The notes: generated by a model not told the origin, from the letters alone. A DNA stretch of 32,373 nt from Mollicutes bacterium (GCA_003554735.1 PWHE01000029.1:1-32373), one strand, 5' to 3'; numbered from the stretch's first letter, positions 15,705 to 24,083 are shown. Program-made: numbers and translations.

Positions 15705-18025
15705 TGTCTATCCTTCTCCTTTTGTTTGATCCCCATCAGGATTTTCTCAGGGGTGATTGGTAAGGTGGTGATGCGAACGCCCGTTGCGTTATAAATCGCA
15801 TTTGCCAAAGCCGCGGGCGGGGGGTCGATGCCGATTTCACCGGCGGATTTTGCGCCATAGGGGCCGCTGTCTTCGTAACTGTCCGCGAATTCCGTCCGCA
15901 GACGGTTGATCTCTTTTTGGGAAGGAATCTTGTAATTCAGAAAATCGCCGGTGATGTTCTTCCCTTTTTTCGACATGTGGTATTCCTCATAGGTGGCCAT
16001 GCCGATGCCTTGGACAATGCCGCCTTCAATCTGACCTTGCGCAAGCTTCGGATTGATGGTCGTGCCGACATCGACGACGCTTGTGTAATCAAGGATGTCG
16101 AACTCGCCGGTTTCCCTGTCGACCATCACTTCCACAAAACCGGCCATGAATGGCGGTGGCGACTTGTGTCCGACGTATGAATGCGTGGCGGTCAGCTGTT
16201 GTTGTTCGTCATTGTAAGTTAAGGTGTTTGAAAGTTTGGACAAGGTGACACTCGACCCGCTTGAATCGGTGAACGTACGACCGTCGAAATCGATCGATTC
16301 GACGTCACATTTGAGCATGCGGGCGGCTTCGCGGATCATCATATCCCGGAGTTTGGAAGCCGCTTTGTAAACAGCGTTTCCACTGACGTATGTCGTGCTT
16401 GAGGCATACGCACCGGTGTCAAAGGGCGTGAGGTCGGTATCCGAGGAATAGACGACCACGTGTTTCAGTTCACACCCGAGCGCTTCGGCAGCGATTTGCG
16501 CCAGTACGGTATCGCTTCCCTGTCCGATTTCGGTGGCGCCGATGGTAAGATTGTAAAAGCCGTCATCGTTGAGTTTGATGGTCGCCGCCCCCATATCGAT
16601 GAAGGGTATGCCGCTTCCTTGCATCGCGATGGCCATGCCGACGCTCCGGACTTTCGAATCTTCTACTTTTTTGGGGTGCTTCCCTCTCCAGTCGGTCAAC
16701 TCAAGCCCACGTTTGAGACAATATTCGAGCTTACAGGACTCCATGTCCATCGCCGTGCCTTCGGTCCCTTCCCCCATGACTTCAAAGATTTTCGAGGTTT
16801 CGCCCTCTTTGATCATGTTTTTCTCTCTGAGTTCCACCGGGTCCATGCCGAGTTTCTCCGCAAGCATGTCGATGATGCTTTCAAGCGCGAAGTTGCCTTG
16901 AACGGCCCCATAGCCTCTGAAGGCGCCGGCGGGCATCCGGTTGGTATAGACGATATCGCCGTGGAAACGAACTGCGTCCACCTTGTTGTAAAGCGGAAGC
17001 ACTTTGGAGCCGGTGACCATATAGACGGTGAGCGCATGCTCCCCATACGCTCCGGTGTCCGATAACCCATAGACATCGAGGGCGGTTATTTTCCCGTCTT
17101 TGGTGGCGCCGATTTTAAAATCGAGACGCATACGATGGCGGGAATACGTCGACTCGAACACTTCCTTGCGCGTATAGACCATCTTGGACGCTTTGCCGGT
17201 GCGCAGCGTCACCGCCGCACAGAGCATCTCGCCATGCAGTGCCTGCTTTCCTCCGAATCCGCCACCGACCCTGGGTTTGATGACGCGGATTTTATGAATC
17301 GGAACCTCAAGGGTCTGCGAGAGAATCCTTCGGACATGAAACGGTGTCTGCGTAGAAGAAAACATGAGCAAACGATCGTTATAGTCGATCTCCGCATGCA
17401 CCGCATGCGGTTCCATCATGGCGTGTGCCTGCGGGGTTGTGTGAAAGGATTCTTCCACAACGACATCGCTATCGTCAAGGGTTTTGCCGACGTCTCCGAT
17501 TTCCATGTGGTAGGCGGCTGCGAGGTTGCGTTTCGGATCGAAACCGATCGGAAACATCTCATGGATGTCGTCTTCCGGGTGGACACGCACCTTGTGGTCC
17601 TTGGCGCCTTCAAAATCGAGTACGGGATCATAGACCTCGAAGTCGACCTTGATCGCGTCCAAAGCTTTCAGAGCGGTCGCTTCATCCACCGCTGCCACCG
17701 CACAGACCTCATCACCGACGTGACGTACATACTCATCAAGCACAAACTTGTCGTGTGGGGAAGGCTCCGGATAACCCTGCCCTGCCCGTGTGTAGGCGTT
17801 GCGTTTGAAATCTTTGTGGGTAAGCACGATTTCAACACCCGGGAGTTTTTTCGCTTCGCTTACGTCAATGTGAGTGATTTTCGCGAACGCGTGCGGCGAA
17901 CGCATCACTTTGATGATCAGCGCATCCTTCGGCGCAAAGTCCTCTGTGAATGCTTTTCGTCCCATCATGATGCCTTTTCCGTCTATGGATGGATTGAATG
18001 TGTTCACGACATTCGTCTTTTTCAT
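15701..18025 (-). CDS. Molybdenum hydroxylase set 1, Mo-binding subunit
   Basis: This 774-residue catalytic subunit is of normal length for the family. Motifs: GGGFGGKQ (254-261), PAGAFRGYGAVQ in the middle, EIGQGSDT for cofactor binding, and the catalytic base E730 in GAKSAGE. The residue after GGK is Gln261 rather than Glu, unlike the set 2 enzyme, so the two catalytic subunits probably use different substrates. It could be a purine hydroxylase with other regiospecificity or a different N-heterocycle hydroxylase. The start is set at ATG 18025 (MKKTNVV), with GGAGG seven bases upstream; the longer open frame lies in the FeS gene. It overlaps both neighbours by ATGA junctions. Confidence 0.9.
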   Translation of the reverse strand: MKKTNVVNTFNPSIDGKGIMMGRKAFTEDFAPKDALIIKVMRSPHAFAKITHIDVSEAKKLPGVEIVLTHKDFKRNAYTRAGQGYPEPSPHDKFVLDEYVRHVGDEVCAVAAVDEATALKALDAIKVDFEVYDPVLDFEGAKDHKVRVHPEDDIHEMFPIGFDPKRNLAAAYHMEIGDVGKTLDDSDVVVEESFHTTPQAHAMMEPHAVHAEIDYNDRLLMFSSTQTPFHVRRILSQTLEVPIHKIRVIKPRVGGGFGGKQALHGEMLCAAVTLRTGKASKMVYTRKEVFESTYSRHRMRLDFKIGATKDGKITALDVYGLSDTGAYGEHALTVYMVTGSKVLPLYNKVDAVRFHGDIVYTNRMPAGAFRGYGAVQGNFALESIIDMLAEKLGMDPVELREKNMIKEGETSKIFEVMGEGTEGTAMDMESCKLEYCLKRGLELTDWRGKHPKKVEDSKVRSVGMAIAMQGSGIPFIDMGAATIKLNDDGFYNLTIGATEIGQGSDTVLAQIAAEALGCELKHVVVYSSDTDLTPFDTGAYASSTTYVSGNAVYKAASKLRDMMIREAARMLKCDVESIDFDGRTFTDSSGSSVTLSKLSNTLTYNDEQQQLTATHSYVGHKSPPPFMAGFVEVMVDRETGEFDILDYTSVVDVGTTINPKLAQGQIEGGIVQGIGMATYEEYHMSKKGKNITGDFLNYKIPSQKEINRLRTEFADSYEDSGPYGAKSAGEIGIDPPPAALANAIYNATGVRITTLPITPEKILMGIKQKEKDRQ

Positions 18026-18474
18026 TTCAATCCCTCCAGATACTTTTTGACGGCCTGAACCTGTGAATGGTAGCCGGTGCACCGGCAAAGATGACCGGTG
18101 AGGTAGTGACGTATGGTATCTTCATCCGCATCCGGCGCTTCGTTTGAAAGGGCATAGACGCTCAACGCGATGCCGGGATTGCAAAATCCGCACTGATCCG
18201 CGCCTTCACCACCAAAGAATCCGGCCAATCTTGCCGCATGGTCCTGGACGCCTTCGACTGTTGTGATGGTTTTTCCCTCGGCGCGTGCACTCAAGTATGT
18301 GCACGATGGGACGGGTTTGCCTTCAACCAGTATCGTGCACACCCCGCAACTCGTTGAATCGCATCCGCGGCGCACACTTATGAAATCATGGTCTCTCAGG
18401 GTGTCGAGCAGCACGTCGCCCGGTTGAATCTCCAACACCCTTTTTCTCCCGTTGATCGTGGCATGAAGTTTCAT
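18022..18474 (-). CDS. Molybdenum hydroxylase set 1, [2Fe-2S] subunit
   Basis: This 150-residue protein has two [2Fe-2S] clusters. The N-terminal cluster uses C38, C43, C46 and C58 (GCDSTSCGVC), the C-terminal one C95, C98, C130 and C132 (CGFCNPG, CRCTGY). Everything needed for electron transfer is present. The GCDSTSCG spacing loop differs from the GCGEGECG of set 2, which shows that the two sets are old paralogues and not a recent duplication. ATGA overlaps occur at both ends. GAGGAGGGGAG lies in front of the start. Confidence 0.93.
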   Translation of the reverse strand: MKLHATINGRKRVLEIQPGDVLLDTLRDHDFISVRRGCDSTSCGVCTILVEGKPVPSCTYLSARAEGKTITTVEGVQDHAARLAGFFGGEGADQCGFCNPGIALSVYALSNEAPDADEDTIRHYLTGHLCRCTGYHSQVQAVKKYLEGLK

Positions 18475-19274
18475 GTTCTCCCCTCCTCGAGCATAAAAAG
18501 ACCGCGCCGAACATACACGTATGCAAGGTGCTTGCGATACGCTTCGCTGGCGCGGTGATTATCACCGAATCTGACCGCTTCTGCGGCCTTTTCGGCGGCT
18601 TTTTCTATGGTGGTTTCATCATTGTCAACAGACCCGTTCAAAACAGCCATGGCATCCATGGCAAGGACGGCACGCGCGGGACGCGAACCTAAAGCGATTC
18701 GGGTTTGTCCGTCAGTCTTGGTGATCGTGATGTTGAGCACAGCAAAATCGAGCGCGGTCTTACGGACTTTCTTGAAATATCCGCAACCGGCTTTTGAAGG
18801 GATGTTCACTGAAACGAGGATGTCGTCGGTCCGACCCTTCCGCTCGAGAAATTCGGCTAGGGAAACTTCGCCTTCCTTGAAAAATTCCAGACGGGCGTCC
18901 ATACAAAGCAAAGGACCGAGTAAATCGGAAAATCCGTATTTACCGACGACGCTTCCGCCGATGGTGGCGATGTTCCTGAGTCCGACACCGACAATCTGTG
19001 CGGCGGCGTGAGGCAAGATTCCATTGAAGATGCGCTTCAGGACATCGCTGGTTTCGATGTCGCGAAGGGGGGTCATGCTGCCGATGGCAACGACACCGTC
19101 GCGTTCGTCAATGGCATCCAGCCCAAGACCGCTCAGGTCGATGGCCTCCTCGAGTGTCCTGGATGAGAACTTCATCCATGCGCCGCCACCGATGATGGCC
19201 GCGTCCGAGGAACGCTCCAGACGTTCATAAGCGTCTGCGAGCGATGATGCCTTATGAAAGTTTTGGATCTTCAT
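18471..19274 (-). CDS. Molybdenum hydroxylase set 1, FAD-binding subunit
   Basis: This 267-residue FAD subunit has a medium-chain FAD-binding motif AIIGGGAWM (26-34) and a second loop LRNIATIGGSVVG (99-111). These are variants of the canonical GGGT and TIGGN motifs. It is slightly shorter than the set 2 counterpart (283) and only weakly similar to it by eye. Transcription order is FAD, FeS, Mo, the reverse of set 2. The start ATG 19274 is preceded by AGAGGAG. The gap to the preceding mocA gene is 13 bases. Confidence 0.88.
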   Translation of the reverse strand: MKIQNFHKASSLADAYERLERSSDAAIIGGGAWMKFSSRTLEEAIDLSGLGLDAIDERDGVVAIGSMTPLRDIETSDVLKRIFNGILPHAAAQIVGVGLRNIATIGGSVVGKYGFSDLLGPLLCMDARLEFFKEGEVSLAEFLERKGRTDDILVSVNIPSKAGCGYFKKVRKTALDFAVLNITITKTDGQTRIALGSRPARAVLAMDAMAVLNGSVDNDETTIEKAAEKAAEAVRFGDNHRASEAYRKHLAYVYVRRGLFMLEEGRT

Positions 19275-19287
19275 TCCTGGCTCCTCT

Positions 19288-19845
19288 CTACTGATGATCG
19301 AGATTGTTATAGTCTTTCAGGGTATCTATGTCTATCAACACGCCCTTGTCGTCGACAGGGACGGTTGTGAACCCGACTGAATCACGAAATCTCTTGAGGT
19401 TGGATGCATCACTTTCATTGAGCAAATCGTTGATGAGGTTGTGGCGAATGTATATGGGGTGCCCGCGGCGGCCTTCGTAAGCGGGCACCGCCATGAGCGA
19501 ATCGGCATGGTCAAGAAGCGCTAGGTAAGTGGAGGGTTTGACAAGCGGCATGTCGCCCGGAATCAAAAACACATCGTCATCCACGACCTGAAGCCCGGCT
19601 TTTACGGAACTGAACATGCCCTTTGGGTATTCAGGGTTATGAATGACGCGGACATCCGGAAATGTCTGTAACACGTCCGCGATTGCATCATGGTAGCGAC
19701 CGCTCACCACAATGATCGAGTCGACAAAAGGCCTCATGGTCTCAATGCAGTGTGCGATGAGTGGTTTCCCTCCATGATCAAGGACCATCTTGTTTCGTCC
19801 CATGCGACGTGAATAGCCGCCGGCAAGAATAACTCCTACTGCCAT
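19288..19845 (-). CDS. mocA: MocA-like molybdenum cofactor nucleotidyltransferase
   Basis: This 185-residue nucleotidyltransferase has the signature LAGGYSRRMGRNK (7-19), metal-binding PGDMP (96-100) and RRGHP (126-130). These are typical of MocA, which makes molybdopterin cytosine dinucleotide. MCD is the cofactor form used by bacterial molybdenum hydroxylases, so this gene probably supplies both enzymes of the operon. The start is placed at ATG 19845 (MAVGVI), with GGAGG six bases upstream. The open frame extends 15 codons further up, but that stretch overlaps the -10 region of the promoter. It is the first gene of the operon. Confidence 0.9.
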   Translation of the reverse strand: MAVGVILAGGYSRRMGRNKMVLDHGGKPLIAHCIETMRPFVDSIIVVSGRYHDAIADVLQTFPDVRVIHNPEYPKGMFSSVKAGLQVVDDDVFLIPGDMPLVKPSTYLALLDHADSLMAVPAYEGRRGHPIYIRHNLINDLLNESDASNLKRFRDSVGFTTVPVDDKGVLIDIDTLKDYNNLDHQ

Positions 19846-19888
19846 GATGACCTCCAGCAAAGCGTTTTTAAGGATGATTATTGATATC

Positions 19889-19897
19889 ATTATAACA
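19889..19897 (-). promoter_or_regulatory. Extended -10 promoter of the purine operon
   Basis: On the minus strand this reads TGTTATAAT, a perfect -10 hexamer with the TGn extension. No good -35 hexamer is seen at 16-18 bases, which fits an extended -10 or an activator-dependent promoter. The predicted start near 19882 gives a leader of only about 37 bases to the mocA ATG. Confidence 0.7.
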
Positions 19898-19900
19898 TGA

Positions 19901-19926
19901 AAACGCTAACCCTTTTCTTAACGTTT
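19901..19926. promoter_or_regulatory. Inverted repeat over the -35 region, candidate operator
   Basis: AAACGCTAA and TTAACGTTT (one mismatch) are separated by 8 bases. The repeat lies directly upstream of the -10 element, where RNA polymerase would contact the -35 region. Two further ACGTTTA copies, 9 bases apart, occur at 20008-20023. This is a candidate binding site for the regulator of the operon; no regulator gene is in the window. Confidence 0.5.
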
Positions 19927-20041
19927 CATTTTATCATAAATAATGGTCTTTGAGAATGGGGCATTTCACACAATAAGAGGGGTTTGAGCTCTTGTTGCCT
20001 GAATGTTACGTTTATGACGTTTAATAAATAAAGATTTCAAA

Positions 20042-20074
20042 CAAGAAAACAAAAAGCCCCCGGGCGGAGGCTTT
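20042..20074 (-). terminator. Terminator after cardiolipin synthase
   Basis: AAAGCC (20053-20058) pairs with GGCTTT (20069-20074), with further G/C pairing inside. On the minus strand it is followed by TTTTTGTTTTCTTG. It begins 3 bases after the stop codon of the cardiolipin synthase gene and isolates it from the purine operon. Confidence 0.88.
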
Positions 20075-20076
20075 GA

Positions 20077-21558
20077 TCACATAAGACCGGCAAACATGCG
20101 AAAAAACAGCTGAAAAAAGCGGTAGTGAAGAGAGCGACGCTCTTTAAGACCGACCGCTTCGCTCATCTCACGCACAATGTCGACATATTCACCCATGCGA
20201 GCGATTGCGCTCGAATGCTCGAGGTAGACACTGTTTTCAAAATGGAGATAAAGACTCCGATAGTCCAGATTGGCTGAACCGATCAACGCTTTCTTGCCGT
20301 CGACAACCATCATCTTCGCATGCATGAAGCCCGGCGTGAAACGATAGACCTCCACGCCCGAACGAAGCAACGCAGGCAGATGGGATTCGGTAACCATGTA
20401 GACGATCTTCTTGTCGGGAATCTTGGGGATGACGATTTCGACACGAACGCCGCTTTTGGCCGCATAACGCAGCGCGTTTTTGAATTCCGGATCGATGATA
20501 AGATACGGTGTGGTGATCTGAATGGATTGTTCGGCGGAGGCGATCAGGCTCAAATAGATGTTTTTGGTGATTTCCTCCTTGTCAAGCGGTGTATCCGCGA
20601 AAGGGATCATTTTGCCGTCGGAAGGCCTTTTCTCGTCCATCCGGTATCGGTCGTAATCGACATAGTTGTTTTTTATGAAAGAAAGCACATCCAAAAACGC
20701 CACGGTGAGCGACCAGACGGCTTCACCTTCCAGGCGGATGCCGGTATCGGCCCATTGGCCGAGCGGCTTTTTGAGTCCGATGTATTCGTCGGAGATGTTG
20801 CTGCCGGTGGAATAACCGATGTGGCCGTCCACCACAACGATTTTGCGGTGGTTCCGGTAGTTTCCGCTGAAGTTGAGTCGCAGCTTGATCGGATTGAAGA
20901 TGTGTGTTTCGATTCCTTCTTCCGTCAACTTCTGAGGATAGTTCCTGGCGAATGTCGCCGAACCGAAGTCGTCATAGATGATTTTTATGTCGACGCCCTC
21001 TTTTTGCTTTTTCCGCAGACGTTCAAGGAGCGTATCCCACATTTCACCTTTGCGGATGATGAAAAACTCAATGAAAATATACGATTGCGCGTGGTCGATG
21101 TCTTCAAGCAACCGATCGAAAAAGGTTTGTCCGGAATCGAGGAATTCCGTCTTTGTATTCTCATAACTCGCCCAACCGTGATTTTGAAGATATCTGGCTT
21201 CCCGGTTCGTCAGGGCCGCCTCACGGTCTTTCATGTAATAACGGCGGTTTCGTTCAATCTCAAAATGTCGTTCGAGATCCTTTTTGGGAAGATTCCGTTT
21301 CCGGTACAAAAGATAAAACGCCCCGCCGAACACAGGAAAAATTACAATCGGTATGATCCAGCGCATCCGATAATACGGATTTTCTTCCTGGACGATGAGA
21401 AAAAACACAATGATGACCGACAGGCTGATGAACACAAGGTTCCACTGCCAATAGGATGAGACAAAATATACAAGTGCTAAGAAAAGCACGATCTGCAGCA
21501 TCAGAAATGTCAGCAGAAAGGTAAGGCGATTGATTAGGCGTTTATACAGGCGTTTCAT
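20077..21558 (-). CDS. cls: Cardiolipin synthase
   Basis: This 493-residue membrane enzyme of the phospholipase D superfamily condenses two phosphatidylglycerols to cardiolipin. Three N-terminal membrane segments are visible (about 10-34, 38-55 and 67-85). Two HKD motifs follow: H237-x-K239-x4-D244 (HRKIVVVD) and H413-x-K415-x4-D420 (HAKMMVVD). Length and layout match Gram-positive ClsA-type enzymes. The start is placed at ATG 21558 (MKRLYKR), with GGAAG eight bases upstream; the longer open frame starts upstream of the likely promoter. It is a single gene with its own terminator. Confidence 0.95.
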   Translation of the reverse strand: MKRLYKRLINRLTFLLTFLMLQIVLFLALVYFVSSYWQWNLVFISLSVIIVFFLIVQEENPYYRMRWIIPIVIFPVFGGAFYLLYRKRNLPKKDLERHFEIERNRRYYMKDREAALTNREARYLQNHGWASYENTKTEFLDSGQTFFDRLLEDIDHAQSYIFIEFFIIRKGEMWDTLLERLRKKQKEGVDIKIIYDDFGSATFARNYPQKLTEEGIETHIFNPIKLRLNFSGNYRNHRKIVVVDGHIGYSTGSNISDEYIGLKKPLGQWADTGIRLEGEAVWSLTVAFLDVLSFIKNNYVDYDRYRMDEKRPSDGKMIPFADTPLDKEEITKNIYLSLIASAEQSIQITTPYLIIDPEFKNALRYAAKSGVRVEIVIPKIPDKKIVYMVTESHLPALLRSGVEVYRFTPGFMHAKMMVVDGKKALIGSANLDYRSLYLHFENSVYLEHSSAIARMGEYVDIVREMSEAVGLKERRSLHYRFFQLFFRMFAGLM

Positions 21559-21668
21559 GCAAATCACTTCCGTTCCCTGGTCCACGGGCAATCCCTTAAA
21601 GAAATATTGGCGATGGTATGTGCGGAATCGATGCCCAGTGTGGCTGGCAAAGTCAACCATGCATCTCC

Positions 21669-21674
21669 ATTATA
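21669..21674 (-). promoter_or_regulatory. -10 element upstream of cardiolipin synthase
   Basis: A perfect TATAAT on the minus strand, 110 bases before the cls start and directly past the tRNA terminator. No convincing -35 hexamer at 16-18 bases, so the assignment is weak. Confidence 0.4.
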
Positions 21675-21701
21675 AAATAAAGGACTATCGAATGATAGTC
21701 C
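21671..21701 (-). terminator. Terminator after tRNA-Ser
   Basis: A perfect 8-bp stem, GGACTATC (21682-21689) and GATAGTCC (21694-21701), with a 4-base loop. On the minus strand TTTATTTTATA follows. It ends the transcript carrying the tRNA. Confidence 0.85.
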
Positions 21702-21715
21702 AAAAAGGTATATTA

Positions 21716-21806
21716 TGGCGGAGGGGAGGGGATTCGAACCCCCGCATCGCGCGAACGATCTACTAGCTTTCCAAGCCAGCCCCTTCAGCCACTTGGGTAC
21801 CCCTCC
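21716..21806 (-). tRNA. tRNA-Ser (anticodon GGA)
   Basis: On the minus strand the acceptor stem GGAGGGG/CCCCTCC, discriminator G and encoded CCA enclose a class II tRNA of 91 bases. The anticodon stem CTGGC/GCTAG has loop TTGGAAA, giving anticodon GGA. The long variable arm (ATCG...CGAT) and T loop TTCGAAT confirm tRNA-Ser reading TCC/TCT. It starts 16 bases after the nnr stop codon and may be co-transcribed with it. Confidence 0.97.
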
Positions 21807-21822
21807 GCAAAAGTGACCTTCT

Positions 21823-23310
21823 CTATTTTAACATTTTTATCGTATCTGGCAAGTGTTTTATCAAATCCGTCGGCAAAAAGCTCTCCTCCGGATAGATGCG
21901 CTTGCATTCCCGGGCGGTCAGACCTTGCAGAATGCATCCTGTCTGGGCGGCCTCAAAACGGTTCATATGCGGCATGAACGCTCCGATAAGACCACTTAGG
22001 ACATCGCCGCTGCCGGCTTTTGCGAGGGCGGCATTAGGGTAGTTGTGGAAGACACGGCGATGTTTCTCCGCGACGATGGTGCATGGTCCTTTGAGAACGA
22101 CGGCGAGGCCCTTGTCGCATAGTTCATCGAGTGCTGCGAAAGGGTCGCGTTTGATCTCCTGAGTCTTTTTGGAAAGGAGTCTGGCGCATTCGCCGAGATG
22201 CGGCGTAATCAGCACGTTCGAGAAATCAAGTGGTTCTTCAAGCAACGCTTTCAGATAGTGCAGGCCGTCCGCATCGACAAGGATCGGAAGGCTCTCCTTG
22301 ATCAGCATTCTCAAAACATCGGCATACTCGGGTGTGTTTCGGCCCAAGCCCATGCCGAAAACTATGGCATCCTTGCGCGCAAGATGCGATTTGATCTCAG
22401 AAACGTCATGCATCGTCAAAGAGAGCACTTCAAGCGGCACGGGTTTATGAACGGAAGCCGTAGGGTCGAAGAGCACGGTCGCCATGCCCGCACCGGCGCG
22501 CATGGCGCCTGAGGCGCTCAGTATCGGTGCGCCCTCCATGCCGTGGGCACCGCCGATGAAAAGAAGCGACCCATGATTGTACTTGTGCGTGTTCAACTTC
22601 CGCTTCGGAAGGTCCGGACGAACCGGGCCAAGTCGTCTGGTCTGTTCGAAATCGAGGGTCTTGATGCCGGCGTCGACGATGTGGATCGTGCCGTGATAAT
22701 CCGGTGCGTCGTTGATCAGATTTCCGGTCTTGTATGTCTGAATGACCAGCGTGTGGTCCGCCTTGAAGGCATCATTGAGGGCGATTCCGTTGTAAGCGTT
22801 GATGCCCGAGGGGACATCGATCGACAGGATTGGCTTCTTGGTCGTGTTGACCATGTTGACCGCTAGCTTGAAAAGGCCTTTCAACGGTTTGGTGAGACCG
22901 GTCCCGAACAGCGCGTCAATGAAAAGCGTATGGTCCTTGAAGATCTCTTTGAGCTGTTTCAAGGTCGTCTCATCGGTGATTTCATGATACGTCGCCGCGG
23001 CACGGTAATCCTCAATCGCCTGATTGAGCGCACTCGATCGTTTGAACGGCTCACCGAGCAGATACAGCGTGACGTCATAGCCATCCCTGCGTAGTGATTC
23101 GGCCATGACGACACCGTCACCGGCGTTGTTTCCAAGCCCGGCGATGACGGCGATGTTGTCGTTTTTTTGAATCAATTCCGCGTTGATGGCATAGTGGTAC
23201 GCACTCGTCGCTGCGCGACGCATGAGTGCGTAACCGGTGATGTTCTCCTCTTTGATGGTCGCATTGTCGCAACTTGTCATCTCGCTTGGAAAAAGAATGC
23301 GTGCAGTCAT
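21823..23310 (-). CDS. nnr: Bifunctional NAD(P)H-hydrate epimerase/dehydratase
   Basis: This 495-residue repair enzyme has a YjeF-N epimerase domain (about 1-210) with GNNAGDG (60-66) and a ribokinase-like ADP-dependent dehydratase domain (about 225-495) with TPHLGE, VDADGL, VLKGP and GSGD (433-436). It converts damaged NAD(P)H hydrates back to NAD(P)H in the cytoplasm. It is complete for the fused form of this enzyme. The start ATG 23310 has GGGGGAG six bases upstream. It lies 33 bases behind upp and may share its promoter; the tRNA-Ser gene follows directly. Confidence 0.95.
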   Translation of the reverse strand: MTARILFPSEMTSCDNATIKEENITGYALMRRAATSAYHYAINAELIQKNDNIAVIAGLGNNAGDGVVMAESLRRDGYDVTLYLLGEPFKRSSALNQAIEDYRAAATYHEITDETTLKQLKEIFKDHTLFIDALFGTGLTKPLKGLFKLAVNMVNTTKKPILSIDVPSGINAYNGIALNDAFKADHTLVIQTYKTGNLINDAPDYHGTIHIVDAGIKTLDFEQTRRLGPVRPDLPKRKLNTHKYNHGSLLFIGGAHGMEGAPILSASGAMRAGAGMATVLFDPTASVHKPVPLEVLSLTMHDVSEIKSHLARKDAIVFGMGLGRNTPEYADVLRMLIKESLPILVDADGLHYLKALLEEPLDFSNVLITPHLGECARLLSKKTQEIKRDPFAALDELCDKGLAVVLKGPCTIVAEKHRRVFHNYPNAALAKAGSGDVLSGLIGAFMPHMNRFEAAQTGCILQGLTARECKRIYPEESFLPTDLIKHLPDTIKMLK

Positions 23311-23343
23311 GCGAAACTCCCCCCTATGTTTCAGTCTGTAACG

Positions 23344-23970
23344 CTATTTGGTTCCGTAAAGCCTGTCACCGGCATCACCTAGACCCGGCGTGATGAATTT
23401 GCTATCGTTGAGGCCTTCATCGATGGCCGCCAGATAAAGGCGCATATCCGGACAATGGTCTTCTATCGCTTTGATGCCTTCGGGGGCGGCGACGATGCCG
23501 ATGAAACGGATGTCTTTCGCGCCGGCTTCTTTCAGAATTTCATACGAACGGCGCACCGATCCTCCGGTCGCGAGCATGGGGTCAAGCAACAGCACAGTGG
23601 AATTTTCAAGATCCTTGGGAAGTTTGGTATAGTACTTCTCCGGGGTGAAACTGGTCTCATCGCGATACAGTCCGATGTGGCCGATTTTCGCATGCGGGAT
23701 GAGCATATGCATGGCGTCGACCATGCCGAGACCCGCACGCATGATCGGAACGATCACGATGCCGTCGCTGAGCACTTCGCCTTGCGTTTTCGCAAGGGGA
23801 GTCTCGATGTTCATCGGAACGGTCTTGAGGTCTTTTGTGGCCTCATAGCACATGAGTCCCGCAATCTCATTGATGGTCTCTCTGAACATTTTGGAATCGG
23901 TCATGCGGTTTCTTGCCTTGGTGAGCTTGTTTTGAATCAGTGGATGGTTAATAACTGTAGTATTGTTCAT
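23344..23970 (-). CDS. upp: Uracil phosphoribosyltransferase
   Basis: This 208-residue enzyme makes UMP from uracil and PRPP. The PRPP-binding motif LLLDPMLATGGS is clear, and so are the uracil-contact C-terminal segment ITPGLGDAGDRLYGT and the PIMRAGLG loop. Length is exactly that of the family. The start ATG 23970 is preceded by GAGAGGTG. It has its own promoter (23997-24025) and complements the purine genes of the window as pyrimidine salvage. Confidence 0.97.
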   Translation of the reverse strand: MNNTTVINHPLIQNKLTKARNRMTDSKMFRETINEIAGLMCYEATKDLKTVPMNIETPLAKTQGEVLSDGIVIVPIMRAGLGMVDAMHMLIPHAKIGHIGLYRDETSFTPEKYYTKLPKDLENSTVLLLDPMLATGGSVRRSYEILKEAGAKDIRFIGIVAAPEGIKAIEDHCPDMRLYLAAIDEGLNDSKFITPGLGDAGDRLYGTK

Positions 23971-23996
23971 ATAGCACCTCTCTAAGTATCAATTTT

Positions 23997-24025
23997 ATTA
24001 TATTGGTTGTAACGTATTAACACAA
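23997..24025 (-). promoter_or_regulatory. Promoter of upp
   Basis: Minus-strand -35 TTGTGT (24020-24025), 17-base spacer, -10 TATAAT (23997-24002). The -10 is perfect and the spacer is optimal; it lies 27 bases before the upp start. Confidence 0.75.
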
Positions 24026-24083
24026 GTGTTTGATGGTGAGAATCCAAGACGTCTTCACATTTTCATGCACCCTCCTGAGCATG

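Noticed and set aside
6653-18025. Selenocysteine in the Mo hydroxylase subunits
   Set aside because: Both Mo subunits are read without in-frame TGA. Selenium could only be present as a non-protein ligand, which the sequence cannot show.
19846-19882. Moco or purine riboswitch in the operon leader
   Set aside because: The leader from the TATAAT promoter is only about 37 bases, too short for any known riboswitch of these classes, and no paired aptamer structure was seen.
19846-19890. Longer MocA start at 19890
   Set aside because: It would begin inside the -10 region and adds residues not typical of the family; GGAGG before ATG 19845 decides the start.
20320-21459. 379-codon open frame on the plus strand
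   Set aside because: It lies fully antisense to cardiolipin synthase, has no ribosome binding site worth noting and no family-like motifs. It is a shadow of the real gene.
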